Source: UBA668 sp046086305
GTDB lineage: Bacteria > Actinomycetota > Acidimicrobiia > Acidimicrobiales > Ilumatobacteraceae
Direction: 5' to 3'
DNA length: 12,041 bases
Assembly: GCA_046086305.1 (NCBI GenBank)
Contig: JBJSXI010000009.1
Coordinates: 1-12,041, forward strand
The notes under the pieces are model-generated. The model had not been told where the DNA came from. It was given only the letters and a program-made list of their open reading frames with translations, and searched no databases. Both the position numbers and the translations under genes were made by a program. Shown piece after piece: positions 7,333 through 12,041 of this stretch. Within the stretch, counting starts at the first letter, position 1; the number at the start of each line of letters is the position of its first letter.

Positions 7333-7392
7333 GTCCGCCGAGGGTAGTGGCCGGATCACGCGCGGCACGACGGTCGGCCAGAATGAGCGGCG
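7323..7392. promoter_or_regulatory. Divergent promoter region with a perfect palindrome
   Basis: This short region separates the leftward aldehyde dehydrogenase operon from the rightward C26 hydrolase pair. On the minus strand TACCCT (7346-7341) lies 8 bases before GTG 7332; on the plus strand CAGAAT (7379-7384) lies 8 bases before ATG 7393. Both could be -10 elements of leaderless or near-leaderless messages, although no convincing -35 is seen. The 10-bp palindrome GTGACGTCAC (7323-7332) straddles the dehydrogenase start and could be an operator, or could be chance in this G+C-rich sequence. No regulator gene is adjacent. Confidence 0.35.
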
Positions 7393-8127
7393 ATGTCGTC
7401 GCCTCCCCCGCTGATCGCCGTGTGTGCCCGGGTGCTCACGTTCTCCGACGAGGGTAAACGCGACGCGTACAGCAGCAGTCAGCCGTATTCACGTGCCGTC
7501 GCCCGCGCTGGCGGCGTACCCGTGTTGGTCCCGCCGATCAGGCAGCTGGCGCAGAACGCGCACAGCGTGCTGCAGCACTTCGACGGTGTGCTGCTACCCG
7601 GCGGTGGCGATGTCGATCCGCGCCGCTACGGGCAGGAACCGCTCGACGACACCCTGTACGGCATCGTCGACGAACACGACGAACTCGACATCGCCGTGTG
7701 TCTTGCGGCGATCGAACTCGATCTACCGATGCTCGCGCTGTGCAGGGGCATGCAGGTGCTCAATGTTGCCCTCGGCGGCACGCTCGTACAGGACATCGGC
7801 AACGACGATCACTGGATGCGCGAGCACACGGTGGAGCTCACCGAGGGGTGCAAGTTGGCCCGCGCCACTGGCACGACCACACTCGAGCACTGCCATTCGG
7901 TGCACCACCAGGGCCTCGATCGACTGGCGTCGCCGCTGGTCGCATGCGGCTGGGCACCCGACGGCCAGCTCGAAGCCGTCGAGATGCCGAGCGCCTCGTG
8001 GGTGGTCGGCGCGCAGTGGCATCCGGAGGACACGGCCACCCGCCAACCGACACAGCAGGCGATCTACGACGCACTCATCGCCCGCGCTGCAGGCCGACTC
8101 GTCGATCACGACGAGGAGACACGATGA
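7393..8127 (+). CDS. Peptidase C26 / PuuD-like gamma-glutamyl-amine hydrolase, first paralogue
   Basis: This is a 244-residue class I amidotransferase-fold hydrolase of the PuuD group, whose characterised member splits gamma-glutamyl-GABA into glutamate and GABA in putrescine breakdown. Motifs are the family loop LLPGGGDVDPRRYGQEP (67-83), the nucleophile elbow LALCRGMQVLNVALGGTLVQ (114-133) with Cys117, the SVHHQG segment (169-174), and GAQWHPEDT (207-215) with His210 and Glu212. The triad is complete. It has a short Pro-rich N-terminus and a charged tail that carries the ribosome site for the next gene. Its stop overlaps the next ATG (ATGA). No strong ribosome site precedes ATG 7393, so translation may be leaderless. 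The substrate could be any gamma-glutamylated amine. Confidence 0.9.
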   Translation: MSSPPPLIAVCARVLTFSDEGKRDAYSSSQPYSRAVARAGGVPVLVPPIRQLAQNAHSVLQHFDGVLLPGGGDVDPRRYGQEPLDDTLYGIVDEHDELDIAVCLAAIELDLPMLALCRGMQVLNVALGGTLVQDIGNDDHWMREHTVELTEGCKLARATGTTTLEHCHSVHHQGLDRLASPLVACGWAPDGQLEAVEMPSASWVVGAQWHPEDTATRQPTQQAIYDALIARAAGRLVDHDEETR

Positions 8128-8816
8128 GTCGCCCACTCGTGCTGATCGTCGGACGGTTGGCCACTGGTGCGACCGGAGTGCGCGGCGAACCGTTCGCGGC
8201 TGGTCGCCGCTATTTCGAGGCGGTCGTCCGAGCCGGTGGTGCGCCGGTGATGTTGCCGCCCATCGTCGAGTTGTCCGACGACGCAACGACGATCATCGGA
8301 CGCGTCGACGCCGTCGTGCTGCACGGCGGAGGCGATCTCGATCCGCGGCACTACGGCGAGGAGCCGACCGCCGAGCAGTTGTACGGGATCGTGCCCGAGC
8401 ACGACGAGGTCGAGTTGGCCGTCGTCCGAGCTGCGCTCGATGCCGATGTGCCGACGCTGGCGATCTGCCGCGGGCTGCAGGTGCTGAACGTTGCGCTCGG
8501 CGGCACGCTCGTGCAGGACATCGGTACCGAGGCGCACTGGTTCGCCCACCACACGGTCACCCTCGATCCGACGAGCAGGCTGGCTGCGGCGATCGGTGCG
8601 ACCACGGTCGATCGGGCGCACTGTGTGCATCACCAGGCGCTGGCGCGACTCGGCTCGGGTGTGCGACCCGTCGGTCACACGGCCGACGGCATCGTGCATG
8701 CCGCCGAGGTCGACGGGGCGAGGTGGGTCGTGGGGACGCAGTGGCATCCCGAGGACACCGCCGATGTCGACCCGCAGCAGCAGGCGCTGTTCACCTCCCT
8801 CCTCGCCCAGACCTGA
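8124..8816 (+). CDS. Peptidase C26 / PuuD-like gamma-glutamyl-amine hydrolase, second paralogue
   Basis: This 230-residue protein is clearly homologous along its length to the preceding gene product: VLHGGGDLDPRHYGEEP (65-81), LAICRGLQVLNVALGGTLVQ (112-131) with Cys115, HCVHHQAL (166-173), and GTQWHPEDT (204-212) with His208 and Glu210. The triad is intact, so both copies should be active. The start is fixed by the ATGA overlap and a good AGGAG 5 bases upstream. The open frame extends to 7698, but that part is out of phase with the first paralogue and is discarded. The N-terminal strand differs most between the copies (LIVGRLATGATG against IAVCARVLTFSD), which is where substrate loops lie in this fold. 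The pair arose by tandem duplication and may form a mixed complex or split substrates. Repeat copy B follows 10 bases after the stop. Confidence 0.9.
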   Translation: MSRPLVLIVGRLATGATGVRGEPFAAGRRYFEAVVRAGGAPVMLPPIVELSDDATTIIGRVDAVVLHGGGDLDPRHYGEEPTAEQLYGIVPEHDEVELAVVRAALDADVPTLAICRGLQVLNVALGGTLVQDIGTEAHWFAHHTVTLDPTSRLAAAIGATTVDRAHCVHHQALARLGSGVRPVGHTADGIVHAAEVDGARWVVGTQWHPEDTADVDPQQQALFTSLLAQT

Positions 8817-8826
8817 CACCCCCGCC

Positions 8827-8915
8827 CCGTTGGGCGCGAATCCCTGCCATTCGGGGCGCACCCGGGCGCCATGGGCGCGATCCAGCCGCGCATACGCCCA
8901 CTCTTGCGCCCATGG
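8827..8915 (+). repeat. Intergenic dyad repeat, copy B
   Basis: This 89-bp copy begins CCGTTGGGCGCGAATCCC and ends GCGCCCATGG, 10 bases after the second C26 hydrolase stop. The second dyad is ATGGGCGC (8871-8878) with GCGCCCAT (8906-8913), spacer 27. The first dyad, from GGGCGC at 8832, has a degraded right arm (GGCGCC at 8865-8870) but keeps the 39-bp span. CGCCCATGGGCG (8908-8919) is a perfect 12-bp palindrome at its right end. Length, end sequences and dyad spacing equal those of copies A and C, while the interiors have diverged. Confidence 0.8.
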
Positions 8916-8957
8916 GCGGCGCCACGAGATCCCCCGCCTGATCAGCTCGTCGACCGA

Positions 8958-9000
8958 TAGGTTCGCCCGCGGCCTCCCCCACCCATCACACGGCGAGGGG
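8958..9000 (+). promoter_or_regulatory. Candidate -10 and ribosome site for the AbiEi-like gene
   Basis: TAGGTT (8958-8963) fits the actinobacterial TANNNT -10 pattern, but no good -35 is seen. About 32 bases further, AGGGG (8996-9000) lies 6 bases before ATG 9007 and fixes that start. The stretch 8916-9006 between repeat copy B and the gene holds nothing else recognisable, so the gene likely has its own promoter. Confidence 0.35.
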
Positions 9001-9006
9001 ACGGTC

Positions 9007-9936
9007 ATGGCGACTTGGCAGACAGCACTCGACGATTGGTTCCGCACCCATCACGGCATCGCCAGTTCGGCCGAGCTACTGCGACTCGGCGTGTCGACAC
9101 GCACGATTTCGCGCATGTGCGCCGCAGGCCGGCTCCGCACCGTGCTTCCCGGCGTCCACCTCAGCGCGCAGTGGACGTTCGGCCCTGAACAGGTGATGCG
9201 CGCCGCGTGCGCACGAAATCCGCACGCGGCGATCGGCTTCACGACCGCAGCGCGATTGTGGGGTCTTCGACGCGTCGAGGATCGACGCATCCACGTCCTC
9301 GTGCCCCACGGGTGCTCGCCAGAGCTGGAGGGGATCATCGTCCATCGGTGTCGGCGGATCGACGCCGTCGACCTCGTCGAGCGGCCCGACGGCATTCGCC
9401 TCACCAGCCCGCCCCGCACCCTCTTCGATGCCGCCGATCTGCTCGGGCATTCGGCGACGCGATCGATCCTCGAACAGATGATCAACGAGCACATGTGCTC
9501 GCTCGACGCAGTGGTCGACACGTTCTCGCGCCTGGTGCATCCACATCGACCCGGTTCGCGCACGATGAGTGTGGTCATCGGTTCGAGGCCACAGTGGCGT
9601 CGCGCCCTGCAGTCGAACCTCGAGTCACGCGTGCTCGAGGAGATAGAGCGGCAGCACCTCCCACGGCCCGTCGCGCAATGTCCCGTCAGACTGGCTGACG
9701 GCACCACCATCCATCTCGACTTCGGTTGGCCGAAGTGGTGCGTCGGTGTAGAAGTGGACGACCCCACATGGCACGCAGGTTTCGAGGAACACCACCGCGA
9801 CACCCGGCGAGACCGCAAGGCCGCGGCAATGGGATGGACGGTGCCGAGGATCTCGCGGACCGATGTCGACCGTCACCTCGGCGAAGCCGTACGCGACCTC
9901 GGAGCCGTGCTACGCGCCCGAGGGTGGCACGGCTGA
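9007..9936 (+). CDS. AbiEi-type winged-helix protein with C-terminal PD-(D/E)XK nuclease-like region
   Basis: This is a 309-residue protein. Residues about 17-53 (GIASSAELLRLGVSTRTISR onward) resemble the AbiEi-antitoxin N-terminal winged helix, with the usual GRLRTVLPGVH turn. The middle (about 72-145) has the IGFTTAARLWGL and RLTSPPRTLFDAADLLG segments found in that family. The C-terminal part looks like a Vsr/DUF559-type nuclease fold: Glu206 in NLESRVLEEIE, Asp238 in HLDFGWP, Glu249-Val-Asp251 in GVEVDDPTWH, then RRDRKAAAMGWTVPRIS. These match a PD-(D/E)XK layout by eye, but activity is unproven. No AbiEii-like toxin partner is adjacent, so a toxin-antitoxin role is not supported. The gene is bracketed by inverted copies of the intergenic repeat. 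The upstream open frame to 8491 is spurious. Confidence 0.8.
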   Translation: MATWQTALDDWFRTHHGIASSAELLRLGVSTRTISRMCAAGRLRTVLPGVHLSAQWTFGPEQVMRAACARNPHAAIGFTTAARLWGLRRVEDRRIHVLVPHGCSPELEGIIVHRCRRIDAVDLVERPDGIRLTSPPRTLFDAADLLGHSATRSILEQMINEHMCSLDAVVDTFSRLVHPHRPGSRTMSVVIGSRPQWRRALQSNLESRVLEEIERQHLPRPVAQCPVRLADGTTIHLDFGWPKWCVGVEVDDPTWHAGFEEHHRDTRRDRKAAAMGWTVPRISRTDVDRHLGEAVRDLGAVLRARGWHG

Positions 9937-9938
9937 GC

Positions 9939-10028
9939 CCATGGGCGCGCAGAGCGCCGCACGTGGCCGAGCGCTGCGCCCATGGGGCGCAGCGAGGCCA
10001 CCGCTGGCCGGGAATCGCGCCCAAACGG
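9939..10028 (-). repeat. Intergenic dyad repeat, copy C (inverted)
   Basis: Read on the minus strand this 90-bp copy begins CCGTTTGGGCGCGATTCCC and ends GCGCGCCCATGG, mirroring copy B. Both dyads are intact: GGGCGC to GCGCCC over 9985-10022 (38 bp) and 9943-9981 (39 bp). The copy fills nearly the whole gap between the AbiEi-like stop (9936) and the nuoN stop (10030). It therefore sits between convergent genes. Its orientation is opposite to copies A and B. Confidence 0.8.
9963..10001. terminator. Strong hairpin between convergent genes (possible two-way terminator)
   Basis: Within repeat copy C, CGCTGCGCCC (9972-9981) and GGGCGCAGCG (9985-9994) form a perfect 10-bp stem around a 3-base loop. 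It is extended by GTGGCC (9963-9968) with GGCCAC (9996-10001) across a small 3-by-1 internal loop. Its place between two converging genes suggests a bidirectional terminator, although neither strand has a T-run. Confidence 0.5.
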
Positions 10029-10029
10029 G

Positions 10030-11535
10030 TCAGGGGACGAGGGATACGAGCGGACCCGGGTACACGCCGATCACGAGCGTCGCCGCAACCGAGAGCGCCA
10101 CGGCGAACGTGACGAACCGCGGGACCACAACGACCTCACGGGCAGCGTCACCCGGTTCGGCATCGGCGACCCACATGCTCACCATGATCCGCAGGTAGAG
10201 GTACGCAGCGATCACCGCCGCCACCATCGCCACCACCGCCAGGCTGTAGCTCTCGACCTCGACGGCCGCTTCGATCACCGAGAACTTGGCGACGAAGCCA
10301 CTCGTCAACGGCACACCGGCCTGAGCGAGCAACAGCACGGTCATCGCCAGCGCGAGCAGTGGCCGTTCACGACCGAGCCCGCGGAATCCCGCGAGATCGG
10401 TGCTCGCCTCACCTGTCCGCCCGACCACCGACACCACGGCGAAGGTGCCGAGCACGAGCACTGCGTACACGAGCACGTACAACAGGACCGCGCTCACACC
10501 ACCGCTGACGAGCGAACCCGGCTCGTGCGCAGCGGCCTCGACACCCACGAGGATGAACCCGGCGTGGCTGATCGACGAGAAGGCCAGCATGCGCTTCACG
10601 TCGGTCTGCACCACGGCCATCACCGATCCCACGACCACCGTGATCGCCGCGAGCGCCCACAGCACGGGTCGGTAGTCGTCGCTCCAGTGTCCGAGCGTGG
10701 CGATCGTCAGCCGCAGCATCGCGACGAACGCCGCCGCCTTGGCCGCCGATGCCATGAACGCCGTCACCGGCGTCGGTGCCCCCTGGTACACATCGGGCGT
10801 CCAGAAGTGGAACGGCACGGCCGCCACCTTGAACCCGAGTCCGACGATGATCAACGCCACCCCGGCCAGTACGAGCGAGTCATCGGCCCGGTCGAGGTTC
10901 ACCGCTGCGTTGAACGCCTCGACGATGCGACTGAAGTTGGTGCTCCCGGTCGCGCCGTACACGAGCGCCGCGCCGTAGAGGAAGAATGCCGACGCGAAGC
11001 CGCCGAGGATGAAGTACTTGAGACCACTCTCCTGGCTGGCGAGCCGACGTCGATGACTGGCCGCAAGGATGTAGAGCGCCAGCGACAGGATCTCGAGGCC
11101 GAGGAACAGCACGATGAGGTCGTTCGCTGCTCCCATGACGATCGCCCCGATCGCCGCCAGCATGTAGAGCGCATACGGCTCGACACCGTCGAAACCCTCG
11201 CGCTCGAGATAGCCGTCGGTGATGAGCGCTGCCAAGAACAACGCCACCGCCACGGTCATCGTCAACCACAGGGTGACCTTGTCGAGGTCGAGCGCATTCC
11301 CGACGAGCCCGACCGGACCCTCGCGGTCGACCTGGTGCCACAGCATCACCGTCAACGCACCCACCGCAACGGCAACCACCGCGGTCGCCACGGCGGCGAG
11401 ATGGCGGGGCCACGGGCGTGTCAGCGCCGACACCACCAGCAGCGCCATCGCTCCCCCGAGCAGCACCAACAGTGGGCTCAGCGAGATCCAATCGATCCCG
11501 GGTCCCTGCAATGCGGCAACCAGACCGGCGGACAT
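10030..11535 (-). CDS. nuoN: NADH-quinone oxidoreductase subunit N (NuoN), proton-pumping antiporter-like subunit
   Basis: This 501-residue membrane protein of the complex I membrane arm has about 14 hydrophobic segments, the usual size. Key charged residues of antiporter-like subunits are visible: Glu148 in LFLGLEILSLALY, Lys173 in ESGLKYFILGG, Lys236 in GFKVAAVPFHFWTPDVYQGA, Lys266 in ASAAKAAAF, and Lys417 in SGFVAKFSV. VKRMLAFSSISHAGF (313-327) is the conserved broken-helix segment. The ATG at 11535 overlaps the nuoM stop by one base (TGATG) with GAGGG just upstream, so the two are coupled. It is the last gene of the right nuo block; repeat copy C begins one base after its stop. The open frame on the opposite strand is a G+C artefact. 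Confidence 0.97.
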   Translation of the reverse strand: MSAGLVAALQGPGIDWISLSPLLVLLGGAMALLVVSALTRPWPRHLAAVATAVVAVAVGALTVMLWHQVDREGPVGLVGNALDLDKVTLWLTMTVAVALFLAALITDGYLEREGFDGVEPYALYMLAAIGAIVMGAANDLIVLFLGLEILSLALYILAASHRRRLASQESGLKYFILGGFASAFFLYGAALVYGATGSTNFSRIVEAFNAAVNLDRADDSLVLAGVALIIVGLGFKVAAVPFHFWTPDVYQGAPTPVTAFMASAAKAAAFVAMLRLTIATLGHWSDDYRPVLWALAAITVVVGSVMAVVQTDVKRMLAFSSISHAGFILVGVEAAAHEPGSLVSGGVSAVLLYVLVYAVLVLGTFAVVSVVGRTGEASTDLAGFRGLGRERPLLALAMTVLLLAQAGVPLTSGFVAKFSVIEAAVEVESYSLAVVAMVAAVIAAYLYLRIMVSMWVADAEPGDAAREVVVVPRFVTFAVALSVAATLVIGVYPGPLVSLVP

Positions 11536-12041
11536 CAGCCCTCACCCTCTCCGGCCGGCACCACGACCTCGGCCGGCTCGGGCTGACGCCAGTCGGTGCG
11601 CTGCTCGACATGCTCCATGAGGGCGCGCACCGACGGCTCGATCCGATCGATCATCGGCTTCGGGTACACGCCACAGAAGATGATCAGTGCGACGAACGGC
11701 ACCAAGAGCGCACCTTCACGCACACGCATCTCGGCAAAGCCACGGTTCGCCTCGTCGGGCTCGGTGTGGAACACCCGCTGGTACGCCCACAACAGGTAGA
11801 GCGCCGCCACGATGACACCGGTGGCTGCCACCGTCACCCACCACCGGGCCGCACCGAAGGAACCGATGAGCACCATGAACTCGCCGACGAACCCGTTCAG
11901 CCCGGGCACGCCGATGCTGCTGAGCATGACCAGCGTGAAGAACCCGGCGAAGACCGGCGCGACCTTCTGCAGCCCCCTGAGCTGGGCGATCTCGCGTGTG
12001 TGGCGACGCTCGTAGATCATGCCGACGAGCAGGAACAGGGC
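11535..12041 (-). CDS. nuoM: NADH-quinone oxidoreductase subunit M (NuoM), C-terminal part, cut by window edge
   Basis: These are the last 168 residues of the NuoM antiporter-like subunit; the start lies beyond the window. The first visible residues, ALFLLVGMIYERRHTR, followed by SSIGVPGLNGFVGEFMVLIG, are hallmark NuoM segments, with the Glu of GEF conserved. After the last hydrophobic segment (LLVPFVALIIFCGVYPKP) there is a hydrophilic tail of about 45 residues rich in Glu and Pro (ending AGEGEG), facing the cytoplasm or periplasm. The GIYERRH region has ATG 12020 inside the protein; it is not the start because the frame and family similarity continue to the edge. It is coupled to nuoN. Confidence 0.96.
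   Translation of the reverse strand, partial: ALFLLVGMIYERRHTREIAQLRGLQKVAPVFAGFFTLVMLSSIGVPGLNGFVGEFMVLIGSFGAARWWVTVAATGVIVAALYLLWAYQRVFHTEPDEANRGFAEMRVREGALLVPFVALIIFCGVYPKPMIDRIEPSVRALMEHVEQRTDWRQPEPAEVVVPAGEGEG

Noticed and set aside
7424..8941. A 505-codon plus-strand frame overlapping both C26 genes.
   Set aside because: Out of phase with both hydrolases, Arg/Ser-rich, and it runs into repeat copy B; no domain is recognisable.
9007..9936. A complete AbiE-type toxin-antitoxin system.
   Set aside because: Only an AbiEi-like winged helix is present; no nucleotidyltransferase toxin (AbiEii) gene lies next to it, and the C-terminus looks nuclease-like instead.
2294..10028. CRISPR array or insertion sequence.
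   Set aside because: The repeats are three isolated copies kilobases apart with diverged interiors, not regularly spaced. No cas gene or transposase is present.
8827..10028. Target-site duplication around the B-C bounded unit.
   Set aside because: The sequences outside the two CCGTT ends share only a CCTGAC-like stretch that includes each neighbouring gene's TGA stop; no direct duplication is seen.
9982..11586. A 534-codon open frame on the plus strand opposite nuoN.
   Set aside because: It is full of His/Arg/Gln low-complexity sequence, lies exactly antisense to the well-supported nuoN, and starts inside repeat copy C. It is a high-G+C artefact.

Overview
The window is a dense, high-G+C, gram-positive-type chromosomal segment. 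By eye the G+C is about two thirds. GTG starts are frequent, genes are tightly packed with ATGA, GTGA and TGATG junctions, and some starts have no clear leader. This fits an actinobacterium. An Acidimicrobiia lineage such as Ilumatobacteraceae is plausible, but that is an inference from gene content and style, not a database result.

Layout. At both edges, on the minus strand, lie parts of NADH-quinone oxidoreductase (respiratory complex I). The left edge holds nuoA-nuoB-nuoC-nuoD (nuoD cut by the window start). The right edge holds nuoM (cut by the window end) and nuoN. Both blocks are transcribed leftwards, so the terminal gene nuoN lies upstream of the first gene nuoA. This is a permuted or split arrangement separated by about 7.8 kb of unrelated genes.

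The intervening island has three parts. (1) A leftward set: an aldehyde dehydrogenase, a class I glutamine amidotransferase-like protein, an FGGY carbohydrate kinase, and a PLP enzyme of the sphingosine-1-phosphate lyase/decarboxylase family. (2) A divergent rightward pair of paralogous peptidase C26 (PuuD-like gamma-glutamyl-amine hydrolase) genes coupled by an ATGA overlap. (3) A lone rightward gene for a winged-helix (AbiEi-type) protein with a C-terminal PD-(D/E)XK nuclease-like region. Parts 1 and 2 look like a catabolic module for an amine or amino-alcohol that releases an aldehyde and uses gamma-glutamyl intermediates. The actual substrate cannot be read from the sequence.

The main non-coding signal is a family of about 90-bp intergenic repeats present three times (2294-2382, 8827-8915 and, inverted, 9939-10028). 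Each is built from two back-to-back dyads of 38-39 bp (GGGCGC, 26-27 bp, GCGCCC; the first dyad is degraded in two copies) and has conserved CCGTT and ATGG-like ends. All three sit at gene 3' ends. Two face each other around the AbiEi-like gene, and one supplies the last codons and stop of the PLP-enzyme gene. A second notable point is in NuoD: the quinone-site tyrosine conserved in well-studied complex I (Thermus Nqo4 Tyr87) is a tryptophan here.
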